The notes below the pieces were generated by a model that saw only the letters and a list, made by a program, of their open reading frames with translations, ran no database searches and was not told the DNA's origin. Shown in pieces: positions 9,308 through 16,867 of a DNA stretch of 51,734 nucleotides. Made by a program: the position numbers and the translations under genes. Positions within the stretch are counted from its first letter, which is position 1, and each line of letters starts with the position of its first letter. Origin of the DNA: Gordonia soli NBRC 108243 (lineage in GTDB: Bacteria; Actinomycetota; Actinomycetes; Mycobacteriales; Mycobacteriaceae); assembly GCF_000334455.1 (NCBI RefSeq), contig NZ_BANX01000042.1:1-51734 (forward strand), in the 5' to 3' direction.

Positions 9308-9330
9308 ACGCTAGCGATGAGGTCTGACAA
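9308..9330 (-). promoter_or_regulatory. PafBC-type (LexA-independent) recA promoter
   Basis: Reading the minus strand, TTGTCAGAC (9322-9330) is followed after exactly 8 bases by TAGCGT (9308-9313). This matches the RecA-NDp consensus known from mycobacteria (TTGTCRGTG, 8 bases, TANNNT), which drives LexA-independent DNA damage induction through PafBC. It lies about 105 bases upstream of the recA start. Confidence 0.78.
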
Positions 9331-9459
9331 GATCGCTCGCTCATCGGTGGCGGATCGTGGTGGTCGTTTCGTCTGGCGCGGCGGACCGGTGGTCGCATCT
9401 CCCGCTGTGTAGTTGACGCATCCGACGCCCCGGGTGGTTCCGCCTGTGTTCACAATGGA

Positions 9460-9473
9460 CGAACATCTGTTCG
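9460..9473. promoter_or_regulatory. LexA SOS box upstream of recA
   Basis: CGAACATCTGTTCG is a perfect palindromic match to the Gram-positive/mycobacterial SOS box (GAAC, four bases, GTTC). It is about 256 bases upstream of the recA start and 130 bases upstream of the PafBC-type promoter. Confidence 0.82.
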
Positions 9474-9539
9474 ATTACAAGCACCGACACGCGGCGGCCC
9501 GCGACCGGGCATCGACCGGACGTCGACGCCCTGACGGAC

Positions 9540-10151
9540 TCAGACGGCTGCGGGCTCGTGATCGGCGATGCGCGCCGTCAGGTCGCCGGCGATCCGGCGC
9601 ACGTCCGTCGCCAACTCCTCGGACGAACGGGTGTCCGAGGAGTACAGGAAGGTCGTCGACCCCAGTGTGGCACCGCAGTACTCGATGATCCCCCGCTCGA
9701 TCTGGGTACCCACCGCGACATCGACGCCGTGGCGACGGAAACTCTCCGCGTCATCGCCCGCGACCACCAGGAGATGAACGGTCAGCCGTCCGAGTTTGGC
9801 CTCGAAACTCCCACCCGGACTGAACTCGTAGGCCCAATGGTTCACGAACACGCGGTCGATCCATCCCTTGAGCAACGCCGGGAACGACCACCAGTACATC
9901 GGGAAGACCACGACGAGATGGTCTGCGCGGTCGATCCGACGCTGTTCCGTCGCCACGTCGTCCGGCATCTCTCCGGTGCCGCGGAACAGGTCGAGGTCCG
10001 CGGTTCCGAAGCTCGGATCGAACCCCTCCGCGGCCAGATCCGCGAACTCGACGGGCTCGCCGGTCGCGCGCAAGGCCTCGGCCACCGACCGGGCGGCGTG
10101 CTGGGTCAACGACCCGGGATCAGGATGGGAGACGACGACGAGACTGCTCAT
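9540..10151 (-). CDS. flavodoxin-fold NAD(P)H oxidoreductase (quinone reductase/MdaB type)
   Basis: This 203-residue protein belongs to the flavodoxin_2 family of NAD(P)H:acceptor reductases. The N-terminal FMN-binding segment reads VVVSHPDPGSLTQ, followed by the diagnostic VVVFPMYWWSFPALLKGWIDRVF. Such enzymes use FMN/FAD to reduce quinones or electrophiles. An AAAGGAT ribosome binding site supports the ATG at 10149-10151. It is divergent from a TetR regulator and shares an operator region with it, so it is most likely TetR controlled. The pair sits between recA and the DUF3046 gene, which are adjacent in M. tuberculosis, suggesting a local insertion. The substrate is unknown. Confidence 0.85.
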   Translation of the reverse strand: MSSLVVVSHPDPGSLTQHAARSVAEALRATGEPVEFADLAAEGFDPSFGTADLDLFRGTGEMPDDVATEQRRIDRADHLVVVFPMYWWSFPALLKGWIDRVFVNHWAYEFSPGGSFEAKLGRLTVHLLVVAGDDAESFRRHGVDVAVGTQIERGIIEYCGATLGSTTFLYSSDTRSSEELATDVRRIAGDLTARIADHEPAAV

Positions 10152-10178
10152 GGTGAGATCCTTTCGGTGGACGTGATC

Positions 10179-10215
10179 GCTATATACCAACAGTAGGTTA
10201 CTATTCGTATATAGC
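10179..10215. promoter_or_regulatory. predicted TetR operator between flavoprotein and tetR
   Basis: Perfect 9-base inverted repeats GCTATATAC (10179-10187) and GTATATAGC (10207-10215) flank a 19-base centre. The A/T-rich site lies between two divergent start codons and overlaps the likely promoters. Confidence 0.65.
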
Positions 10216-10230
10216 ACGAGGAGGCCGTCG

Positions 10231-10803
10231 ATGGCACGTACGAGGTTGGCGCGCGAGGACAGATACGCCCAGTTGGTCGAGGTCGCCTGGTCGCTGGTGC
10301 GCGACGAGGGCACGGATGCTCTCACCCTCGGCCGGCTCGCCGATCGCGCCGAGGTCGCGAAGCCGGTCGTGTACAGCCATTTCGCCTCGCGAGCAGCCCT
10401 TCTCGCCGCGCTGTTCACCGAGTTCGACGACCGTCAGACCGCGATGCTCGACAAGTATCTGGACGACGCGGACGACACCCTCGACGGCCGCGCGCAGGCG
10501 ATCGCGAACTCGTACGTCGGCTGCGCCCTGGCCCAGGGACGCGAACTCACCGGGGTGCTCGCCGCACTGGAGGGATCGCCGGAGCTCGAGAAGGTCAAAC
10601 GCGAAGCGGAACTCGCCTACTCGGGACGATGCCGCGACGTCCTCTCTCCGTTCGGCGGGCCGACGGGGGTCGGGCCGGCCGCGATCACCGCGATCTTCGG
10701 TGCGGCAGAGGCGTTGTCGCACGCCGCGGTGGTCGGCGCACTCGACCCGGAGGACGCGCGGGGCGAACTCGCCGAACTCATCGTGGGGGTCGTCCGCCGC
10801 TGA
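10231..10803 (+). CDS. TetR/AcrR family transcriptional regulator
   Basis: This 190-residue regulator has an N-terminal TetR helix-turn-helix (residues about 8-55: LVEVAWSLVRDEG, LTLGRLADRAEVAKPVVYSHFASR) and a helical C-terminal ligand-binding domain. A GAGGAGG ribosome binding site supports the start. It is divergent from the flavoprotein gene, with a palindromic operator between them, so it probably represses both genes and responds to a substrate of the reductase, for example a quinone or electrophile. The ligand is not predictable from sequence. Confidence 0.9.
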   Translation: MARTRLAREDRYAQLVEVAWSLVRDEGTDALTLGRLADRAEVAKPVVYSHFASRAALLAALFTEFDDRQTAMLDKYLDDADDTLDGRAQAIANSYVGCALAQGRELTGVLAALEGSPELEKVKREAELAYSGRCRDVLSPFGGPTGVGPAAITAIFGAAEALSHAAVVGALDPEDARGELAELIVGVVRR

Positions 10804-10863
10804 CGCTCGTCCTCCGGTATCCCCGCGTCACCCTGCCGTCGACGGCCCGTACAGCGGCCTCGC

Positions 10864-11055
10864 TCACCACCGCTGTCGCGGCACGTCGAGATCACGGCAG
10901 AGCGCCAGCCAGACCTGTTTCGGGTCGACACCGTCCTCGATCGCCTGAGATCCGGTACGTCCGTCCAGCTCGATCAGCACGTGATCGGCCAGGAGGGAGT
11001 CGGCGGAGGTACCGAACTCCGCCGTCATCAACTCGGAGAACTCGGTGAGACGCAC
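10864..11055 (-). CDS. DUF3046 small protein
   Basis: This 63-residue protein of unknown function has the DUF3046 signature: VRLTEF at the start, LADHVLIELDGRT in the middle and a C-terminal QAIEDGVDPKQVWLALC segment. Orthologs follow recA in many actinobacteria. I chose the GTG at 11053-11055 because it begins the conserved family sequence and lies 7 bases after a TAGGCT -10 element, with no ribosome binding site, so the mRNA is probably leaderless. The longer in-frame extension to 11232 is arginine-rich antisense of the neighbouring glycosyltransferase. Confidence 0.88.
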   Translation of the reverse strand: MRLTEFSELMTAEFGTSADSLLADHVLIELDGRTGSQAIEDGVDPKQVWLALCRDLDVPRQRW

Positions 11056-11062
11056 GGAGCCG

Positions 11063-11068
11063 AGCCTA
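11063..11068 (-). promoter_or_regulatory. -10 element of a predicted leaderless DUF3046 promoter
   Basis: TAGGCT ends 7 bases before the GTG start. Its first three bases are also the TAG stop codon of the upstream glycosyltransferase gene. Confidence 0.55.
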
Positions 11069-12304
11069 GTGGCCGCCGCAGACCGGGGTCGGTGACGGTC
11101 CGGCGAGCACCCGCTCGACCACCCGGACGGGGTCGGCCAGCTCACCCGGCGCCGGCGCCGCGGCCTGCGCCGCCGTCCGATACGCGGGATCGGCGAGTAC
11201 GTGACGGGCTGCAGCCGCGAGATCGTCGACATCGATCGGGTTCACCACGAGACCGAGGCCGGCTCGACGGACCCGGGACGCGAGTTCCCACTGATCGCCA
11301 CCGCCGGGGACCGTGACGACCGGCACCCCGGCCAGCAACGATTTCGCCAGCATGCCGTGGCCACCACCGCAGATCACCAGGTCGGCGCGCGCAAGCACCT
11401 CGTCCTGTCGGGCGAGGCCGATCACCACCTGGCGTCCGGGCACGTCGTCGCAGACACCCGACTGCGGATCGGCCAGCATCGAGATCACCAGCCGTACCGG
11501 CGACTGCATGCGGGCCGGGGTGAGGGCCGCGGACACCGACTCGACCATGCCGCCGGCCCCGGTCGTCGCCGTCGAGGGCGCGACGACGATGAGCGGGCCA
11601 GCACCCGGGGTCCGAGGGAAGACGTCGTCGGTCGGTTCCCAGAGCAACGGACCGATCAGGTGGGTCGCCGACGGCCAGTCGGGTCGCCACACCTCGAGCG
11701 CGGGGATGGTCGCCACCAACCGGGCGGCCGGTTCCACCGCCGCGGGAAGTCCGATGGTGCGCCGCGCAGCGCGCCGTTGCCGTTCGCCGTCGCGGATGGA
11801 ACGGCCGGTGGCCGCGCGCATCGCACTGTCCCGTAACCGCCCCCGCAGGCCACGCCCCGGCTCCATCCCGGCCCCGATGGGCGGACGCCCCCGCGACGGG
11901 AGGTACAGCGGGTGCGGGGACAGCTCGACCCACGGCAACCCGCAGAGTTCGGCCGCCCATCCGCCCGCGACCGTGATGACGTCGGTGACCACCAGATCCA
12001 CCTCGTCCGCGATCAGACGCGGACGGAGCAACACTGCCATCCGAGCAGCACGATGCGACAGTTTCGCTCCCGCGTCCGTGTCGTCGTCGCCCACCCCGAT
12101 GGCGAGGCCGGGCAACTCGACCACACGGATCGAACGACGTGCGGCCCGCTCACGATGATCGATGCCCGTGTACACGATGACCCGGTATCCGGCCGACTGA
12201 ACTCGCTCCGCCAGTGCGAATGCCGGAAAGGCATGCCCTGCATCGGGTCCGGCGACGATCGCGATCGTGGGCGATTGCCGCGTCAACGGTTCGGACGGTG
12301 CCAC
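11066..12304 (-). CDS. MGT/UGT-type glycosyltransferase (GT1, GT-B fold)
   Basis: This 412-residue protein of the macrolide-glycosyltransferase/UGT type has an N-terminal acceptor domain (IAIVAGPDAGHAFPAFALAE). Its C-terminal nucleotide-sugar domain includes the typical ARADLVICGGGHGMLAKSLL and VPVVTVPGGGDQWELASRV motif. It resembles the alanine-rich transferase that sits at the same place in M. tuberculosis (Rv2739c). Donor and acceptor are unknown. I chose the GTG at 12302-12304 because a GGGAG ribosome binding site lies 7 bases upstream. The pspA terminator hairpin lies just before this start. The DUF3046 gene follows immediately. Confidence 0.85.
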   Translation of the reverse strand: MAPSEPLTRQSPTIAIVAGPDAGHAFPAFALAERVQSAGYRVIVYTGIDHRERAARRSIRVVELPGLAIGVGDDDTDAGAKLSHRAARMAVLLRPRLIADEVDLVVTDVITVAGGWAAELCGLPWVELSPHPLYLPSRGRPPIGAGMEPGRGLRGRLRDSAMRAATGRSIRDGERQRRAARRTIGLPAAVEPAARLVATIPALEVWRPDWPSATHLIGPLLWEPTDDVFPRTPGAGPLIVVAPSTATTGAGGMVESVSAALTPARMQSPVRLVISMLADPQSGVCDDVPGRQVVIGLARQDEVLARADLVICGGGHGMLAKSLLAGVPVVTVPGGGDQWELASRVRRAGLGLVVNPIDVDDLAAAARHVLADPAYRTAAQAAAPAPGELADPVRVVERVLAGPSPTPVCGGH

Positions 12305-12326
12305 GCTGGGGCTCCCGACGACGGAA

Positions 12327-12357
12327 AACCCGCGAGCACCGAAGTGGCTCGCGGGTT
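12327..12357 (-). terminator. intrinsic terminator after pspA
   Basis: Arms at 12347-12357 and 12327-12337 form a perfect 11-base stem with a 9-base loop, followed on the minus strand by a short T run. It starts about 35 bases after the pspA stop. Confidence 0.82.
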
Positions 12358-12392
12358 CACGGGATGTCGGTACGCCGACGATCCGATGCCGT

Positions 12393-13208
12393 TCAGCTGC
12401 CGGCCTGGGGCTTCTCGACGTCGACGTTCGGCTGGACAGCGGGCTGCGCCGGAGCGGCCGCGGCACCACCGGCGGACGGCAGTGCCTCGCCCTTCATGCT
12501 GGCGCGGATCTGCTCGAGACGTGAGTGCCCCGCCATCTGGATGCCGGCCTGCTCGACCTCCTGCATCCGGCCCTGGACGGAGTTCTTCGCCAGCTCTGCC
12601 GAGCCAAGTGCATTGGCGTAGCGACGCTCGATCTTGTCGCGGACCTGGTCGAGGTTCGGCGTGTTGCCGGGTACCGAGAGCTCGCTCATCTGGTTCAGCG
12701 ACGCACTGACCTGCTCCTGCATCTTGGCCTGCTCGAGCTGGCTGAGGAGCTTCGACCGCTCGGCCAGCTTCTGCTGCAGCACGAGTGCGTTGCGCTCGAC
12801 GGCCTGCTTGGCCTGTGCCGCGGCCTGCAGGGACTGGTCGTGCAACCCCTTCAGGTCCTCGACGCTCTGCTCTGCGGTGACGAGCTGGGCAGCGAAAGCC
12901 TCCGCTGCATTGGTGTACTCCTGCGCCTTGGTCGCATCGCCCGCGGCGTTGGCCTGATCGGCCAGCGTCAGCGCCTGACGGGTGTTCGCCTGCAGCTTCT
13001 CGATCTCCTCGAGCTGCCGGTTGAGCTTCATCTCCAGCTGTCGCTGGTTGCCGATCACCGAAGCGGCCTGCTGGGACAGGGCCTGGTGCTGACGCTGCGC
13101 GTCTTCGATCGCCTGCTGGATCTGGACCTTCGGGTCAGCGTGTTCGTCGATCTTCGCGTTGCCGAGTGCCGACAGGTAGCGCCACAACTTCACGAACGGG
13201 TTCGCCAT
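12393..13208 (-). CDS. pspA: PspA/IM30 family envelope-stress protein
   Basis: This 271-residue protein is almost entirely coiled coil, as expected for PspA/IM30/Vipp1 proteins that coat and stabilise stressed membranes. It begins MANPFVKLWRYLSALGNAKIDE, has the heptad-rich body with many Gln/Glu/Ala, and ends in an Ala/Pro-rich tail. This is the mycobacterial 35-kDa antigen type. The start at 13206-13208 matches the family N-terminus. The membrane partners found between pspA and the next gene in M. tuberculosis are absent here. In mycobacteria pspA is activated by ClgR, whose gene lies directly upstream. Confidence 0.93.
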   Translation of the reverse strand: MANPFVKLWRYLSALGNAKIDEHADPKVQIQQAIEDAQRQHQALSQQAASVIGNQRQLEMKLNRQLEEIEKLQANTRQALTLADQANAAGDATKAQEYTNAAEAFAAQLVTAEQSVEDLKGLHDQSLQAAAQAKQAVERNALVLQQKLAERSKLLSQLEQAKMQEQVSASLNQMSELSVPGNTPNLDQVRDKIERRYANALGSAELAKNSVQGRMQEVEQAGIQMAGHSRLEQIRASMKGEALPSAGGAAAAPAQPAVQPNVDVEKPQAGS

Positions 13209-13344
13209 GCTCGCCGTCAACTCCATTCACGGGTGTCTGAGGTCTGTGGTGACCAATCTAGCGGGTGGTCGGGCCCGATGGTGTCGCCACGGATGCCTTC
13301 GACCGACGACGCCGACCGACGCGCCGATCGGACGTGCAGGTCGG

Positions 13345-13767
13345 TCAGGCCGCGGCCAGAGCGGTGGCCCGCCCGGCCGGTGCCGGGATCACGACCTTCG
13401 CAGCGGTTATCACCGCATCGAGGTGCTCGGCGGCCACGGTGGGCTCGCCGGCCACGACCTGGTCGTCGGTGACCTCGGAGAGCTCCGCATCGACCGTCGC
13501 CGCAGCCAGGGCAGGCTCGACCGGACCGGTAGTGATCGGCCGCAGTGCGTGACCGACGTCGAGCAGGAGATCCGCGATCTCCACGTCGAGGGCATCACAG
13601 ATGGCGGCGAGCAGCTCGCTCGACGCCTCTTTCTGACCGCGCTCCACCTCGGAGAGGTAACCGAGGCTCACCCGCGCATCGGTGGACACCTCACGCAGGG
13701 TCCGCCCCTGGTCGGTGCGGACCCGGCGCAGACTGTCGCCGAGCGCCTCGCGCAATAGGACTGTCAT
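13345..13767 (-). CDS. clgR: ClgR-type XRE family transcriptional activator
   Basis: This 140-residue regulator has an N-terminal HTH_3 domain (residues about 5-65: LGDSLRRVRTDQGRTLREVSTDARVSLGYLSEVERGQKEASSELL). ClgR activates clp protease genes and pspA in actinobacteria. A GGGAGGA ribosome binding site supports the ATG at 13765-13767. The protein ends in Ala-Leu-Ala-Ala-Ala. C-terminal alanines act as a ClpP degradation tag in Streptomyces ClgR, so conditional proteolysis is likely here too (inference). It is followed by pspA on the same strand, with 136 bases between them. Confidence 0.9.
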   Translation of the reverse strand: MTVLLREALGDSLRRVRTDQGRTLREVSTDARVSLGYLSEVERGQKEASSELLAAICDALDVEIADLLLDVGHALRPITTGPVEPALAAATVDAELSEVTDDQVVAGEPTVAAEHLDAVITAAKVVIPAPAGRATALAAA

Positions 13768-13975
13768 CGCGTGTCCTCCCTTCCGTCGGCTCAACGTCTC
13801 CGCGTGCCGATCGGTTCCCGCTCGGGGCGATCCCGACCGGCCTGCGATCGATCGCCGCCGTGATCCGATCGTCTGGCGCACTTCGGGCGAGGAACGGATG
13901 TGTCCGTTTCCGGTCGCCGTACCCGACGACAGTAGTCGAAGTTCCCGACGGCTGCCGCGCAGGACGTGACGAGGC

Positions 13976-14647
13976 TCAGACGTGTCCCGGATCGGCCTCC
14001 GCGGCCCGTGCACGTGCGCCGCTGCGCAAGGTGAGGGCCTGCCAGACGTAGTCGGCGCCGGTGACGACGGTCGCCACCACCGCGAGGGCCATCACCACGA
14101 CGGCCACGATGTGCCAGGGGCCCGGCAGGGGCAACAGGAAGAGTCCGATGGCGACCGCCTGCAGGAGGGTCTTGAGCTTGCCACCCCGGCTGGCCGGTAT
14201 GACCCCGTGGCGGAGCACCCAGAACCGGAGGGCGGTCACGCCGAGTTCACGCGCCAGGATGATCGCCGTGACCCACCACGGCAGATCCCCGAGGATGGAC
14301 AACCCGACGAGGGCCGCACCGATCAAGGCCTTGTCGGCGATCGGGTCGGCCATCTTGCCGAAGTCGGTGACCAGGTTGCGCTCACGCGCCAGTCGGCCGT
14401 CGTAGCGGTCGGTGACGGCGGCCAACCCGAACACGAACGCAGCCGCGATCCGCCATACCGTGTCGTGCCCACCTCCGATGAACAGCACGGCCACGAACAC
14501 CGGGACCAGGATGATGCGGAAGACGGTGAGCGCATTGGCGATGTTGACGACGGGGACCGGGTCCACCGGGTCGGTGATCGGGTCGGGGCCGCGCCCCACG
14601 TTGGCGATACCGCGCTCCCCGACCGCACGCCGCATCCGCTCGGTCAT
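13976..14647 (-). CDS. pgsA: CDP-alcohol phosphatidyltransferase (PgsA type)
   Basis: This integral membrane enzyme transfers a phosphatidyl group from CDP-diacylglycerol, most likely to glycerol 3-phosphate (phosphatidylglycerophosphate synthase). The CDP-OH-P motif is complete: DGRLAR, eight residues, then GKMADPIAD, giving the D-G-x2-A-R-x8-G-x3-D-x3-D pattern near residues 83-105. Several hydrophobic helices follow. It starts with a hydrophilic 30-residue N-terminus. The gene lies upstream of clgR on the same strand. The exact acceptor alcohol cannot be proven from the motif alone. Confidence 0.9.
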   Translation of the reverse strand: MTERMRRAVGERGIANVGRGPDPITDPVDPVPVVNIANALTVFRIILVPVFVAVLFIGGGHDTVWRIAAAFVFGLAAVTDRYDGRLARERNLVTDFGKMADPIADKALIGAALVGLSILGDLPWWVTAIILARELGVTALRFWVLRHGVIPASRGGKLKTLLQAVAIGLFLLPLPGPWHIVAVVVMALAVVATVVTGADYVWQALTLRSGARARAAEADPGHV

Positions 14648-14791
14648 GAGCCGCGTCCAGCGCGTGGTGGGTGAGTTCGCACGATGTCAGGATATCGACC
14701 GCCGACACGGCTCCGGCGGTGCGGTCGGATCACCGTGTCCGACAAACGGCGGGACAGCCGAGTCACGGTGCACCCGCGCGGTATCCGCGAC

Positions 14792-14797
14792 TACTGT
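14792..14797 (+). promoter_or_regulatory. -10 element of a predicted leaderless acetyltransferase promoter
   Basis: TACTGT fits TANNNT and ends 8 bases before the ATG at 14806, and no ribosome binding site is present. The spacer (GATGACCT) resembles the one before gluA. Confidence 0.55.
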
Positions 14798-14805
14798 GAT
14801 GACCT

Positions 14806-15399
14806 ATGGCCCCCGCGGACGCACCATCCTCGCCGGAGGGCGCCGACACTCCCGTGGCGCGCGTGGACGTCGACGCGGCACCCGTTCGGATCCGGCGCGC
14901 CCGGACCTCCGACGTGCCCCGGATCAAGGAGCTCATCGACGAGTACGCGGGCCGGATCCTGCTCGAGAAGAACCTGGTGACCCTCTACGAGGCGATCCAG
15001 GAGTTCTGGGTCGCGGAACTCGGACGCGAGGTCGTCGGCTGCGGCGCACTGCATGTGCTATGGGCTGACCTCGGCGAAGTCCGCACCGTCGCAGTCGATC
15101 CCGAGTTCTCGGGCCGCGGCATCGGCCACCGGCTGGTCGATCGGCTCATGGAGGTGGCAGGCGAACTCCAACTGAGCCGGGTGTTCGTGCTGACCTTCGA
15201 GACCGGCTTCTTCGGCCGGCACGGTTTCGCCGAGATCCAGGGCACCCCCGTGACGCGCGAGGTCTTCGATGAGATGTGTCGGTCGTACGACACCGGTGTC
15301 GCTGAATTCCTGGACCTCAGCTATGTCAAACCCAACACCCTGGGCAACACCCGGATGCTCGCGACCGTCGTGCCGTCCGCCACCGGCCCCGAGGTCTGA
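14806..15399 (+). CDS. argA: GNAT amino-acid N-acetyltransferase (actinobacterial ArgA type)
   Basis: This 197-residue GNAT enzyme corresponds in position and sequence to the short N-acetylglutamate synthase beside ftsK in M. tuberculosis (Rv2747), which makes N-acetylglutamate for arginine synthesis. The GNAT core is visible: beta-4 EVRTVAVDPEFSGRGIGHRLV with the acetyl-CoA loop (R-G-x-G-H), then FVLTFETGFFGRHGFAEI. A 25-residue hydrophilic N-terminus precedes the domain. The start is supported by leaderless promoter geometry. Substrate assignment rests on orthology; another amino acid acceptor is possible. Confidence 0.85.
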   Translation: MAPADAPSSPEGADTPVARVDVDAAPVRIRRARTSDVPRIKELIDEYAGRILLEKNLVTLYEAIQEFWVAELGREVVGCGALHVLWADLGEVRTVAVDPEFSGRGIGHRLVDRLMEVAGELQLSRVFVLTFETGFFGRHGFAEIQGTPVTREVFDEMCRSYDTGVAEFLDLSYVKPNTLGNTRMLATVVPSATGPEV

Positions 15400-15441
15400 T
15401 CCCCGCCCGTCCAACCGATCATCGAGAAGAAGCGAGAGACG

Positions 15442-15726
15442 ATGCCCACCTTCGCCGTGCACTACACCTACCATCCGGCCAAGGCCCAGCTCCGCGACGA
15501 GCACCGGCCTGCCCACCGCACCTGGCTCTCCGAGGAGAACTCGGCGGGCAACGTGCTGCTGGCCGGACCGTATCCGGACGGCACCGGCGCACTGATCCTC
15601 GTGGTGGGGCCCGATCTGGACGGCGCCGAGGCGTTCCTCGCCAACGACCCCTTCATCGCCCATCAGGCGGTCGACGAGGTGCGCGTCGTGGAGTGGACTC
15701 CGGTCTTCGGCCCGTTCACCGCCTGA
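15442..15726 (+). CDS. YciI family protein
   Basis: This 94-residue protein has the ferredoxin-like YciI fold: an N-terminal VHYTYHPAKA strand, a conserved RPAHRTWL segment with a His likely in the active site, GNVLLAGPYPDG, and AEAFLANDPFI near the C-terminus. The YCII-related family includes small hydrolase/isomerase-like enzymes, but no reaction is established for this one. It lies 42 bases after the acetyltransferase, with a weak purine-rich ribosome binding site, and may be cotranscribed. Confidence 0.85.
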   Translation: MPTFAVHYTYHPAKAQLRDEHRPAHRTWLSEENSAGNVLLAGPYPDGTGALILVVGPDLDGAEAFLANDPFIAHQAVDEVRVVEWTPVFGPFTA

Positions 15727-15763
15727 CCGACCGGACCCGCCGATCGGCGGCAAAGCGAGCCGA

Positions 15764-15808
15764 GCAGACGGCCCGCCGCCGACGAGGAGTCGGTGACGGG
15801 CCATCTGC
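15764..15808. terminator. bidirectional terminator between yciI-like gene and terC
   Basis: Arms at 15764-15783 and 15789-15808 form a 20-base stem with three imperfect positions (some wobble) and a 5-base loop. It lies between convergent genes, 17 bases after the terC stop. Confidence 0.75.
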
Positions 15809-15825
15809 CGCGGGTCGTGATCAGG

Positions 15826-16824
15826 TCAGGTCTGCTTCTCGTCCTCGGGGGTCGAGGCGCCCCGCGAGCGCAGCAGGCTGGCCACGGTGGTGATCACCAG
15901 CGTCAGCACGATGACCGACAGCGAGACCGGTGTCGAGATCTCCGGGACCGCGACGTGCTCGCCGCCGTTGATGAACGGCAGCGTGTTCTCGTGCAGGGCG
16001 TGGAGGACGAGCTTCACACCGATGAAGGCCAGGATGAAAGAGAGTCCGTAGGACAGGTAGACCAGCCGGTCGAGCAGCCCGCCGAGCAGGAAGTACAACT
16101 GTCGGAGACCCATCAGCGCGAACGCGTTCGCGGTGAAGACCAGGTAAGGCTCCTGGGTGAGGCCGTAGATCGCCGGGATCGAGTCGAGCGCGAACAGGAT
16201 GTCGGTGAACCCGATGACGATCAGCACCATCAACATCGGCGTGGCCATGCGCTTGCCGTTGCGACGGGTGAACAGTTTGTCCTTGTCGTACTCGTCCGAA
16301 GTTCGCAGGTAGCGCTTCACGAACCGTTCGAGTCGGCTCTCACGCTCCTCCTCGTGCTGTACCGGCTCGTCACTCTCGCGGATCAGCTTGACCGCCGTGT
16401 AGACCAGGAACGCGCCGAACAGGTAGAAGACCCAGCTGTAGGTGTTGATGGCCGCGGCACCGACCGCGATGAACAGACCGCGCAACACCAGGGCCATCAC
16501 GATGCCCAGCAGCAAGACCTTCTGCTGGTACTCCTTGGGCACGGCGAACTTCGCCATGATGATCACGAACACGAAGAGGTTGTCGACCGACAACGCTTTC
16601 TCGGTCACGTAACCGGCGAAGTACTCACCACCGAAGGTGCCGCCCCACTGCCACCAGACGAACAATCCGAAGAGCACTGCGATGGCGATGTAGATCGCCG
16701 ACCAGGTGCCGGATTCCTTCAGGGATGGGGCGTGCGGGACCCGCACGTGGGCGAAGAAGTCGAAGACGAAGAGGCCGAGGATCACCACACAGGTGACGAT
16801 CCAGACGGTTGTCGAGACATCCAT
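15826..16824 (-). CDS. TerC family membrane protein (likely Mn2+ exporter)
   Basis: This 332-residue polytopic membrane protein of the TerC/Alx family has the acidic membrane motifs EKALSVDNLFVF and IGFTDILFALDSIPAIYG and about eight or nine hydrophobic segments. A basic cytoplasmic loop separates the two halves (residues about 155-185). Family members under the yybP-ykoY riboswitch export manganese or help metallate exported proteins; older annotation links the family to tellurite resistance. I chose the ATG at 16822-16824, preceded by GGAGGAG. The preceding leader contains a Mn riboswitch, which supports a manganese role. Confidence 0.9.
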   Translation of the reverse strand: MDVSTTVWIVTCVVILGLFVFDFFAHVRVPHAPSLKESGTWSAIYIAIAVLFGLFVWWQWGGTFGGEYFAGYVTEKALSVDNLFVFVIIMAKFAVPKEYQQKVLLLGIVMALVLRGLFIAVGAAAINTYSWVFYLFGAFLVYTAVKLIRESDEPVQHEEERESRLERFVKRYLRTSDEYDKDKLFTRRNGKRMATPMLMVLIVIGFTDILFALDSIPAIYGLTQEPYLVFTANAFALMGLRQLYFLLGGLLDRLVYLSYGLSFILAFIGVKLVLHALHENTLPFINGGEHVAVPEISTPVSLSVIVLTLVITTVASLLRSRGASTPEDEKQT

Positions 16825-16867
16825 GGGAACTGATCTCCTCCAGCGCGCAGCACGAAGTTGCGATGCC

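Larger units (their letters stand above)
9204..9539. other. recA upstream region without a gene
   Basis: This 336-base gap contains the recA control elements listed separately. A 91-codon frame on the plus strand that begins at 9413 is arginine rich, matches no family and runs into the antisense of the next gene, so I do not call it. No RNA gene is visible. Confidence 0.6.

Noticed and set aside
9413..9688. 91-codon frame in the recA upstream region
   Set aside because: It contains the SOS box, is arginine rich without a family match, and overlaps the antisense of the flavoprotein gene.
13768..13975. ClgR self-binding site upstream of clgR
   Set aside because: I saw CGC/GCG half-sites near 13875-13890 but with 7-base rather than the expected 5-base spacing, so I do not mark one.
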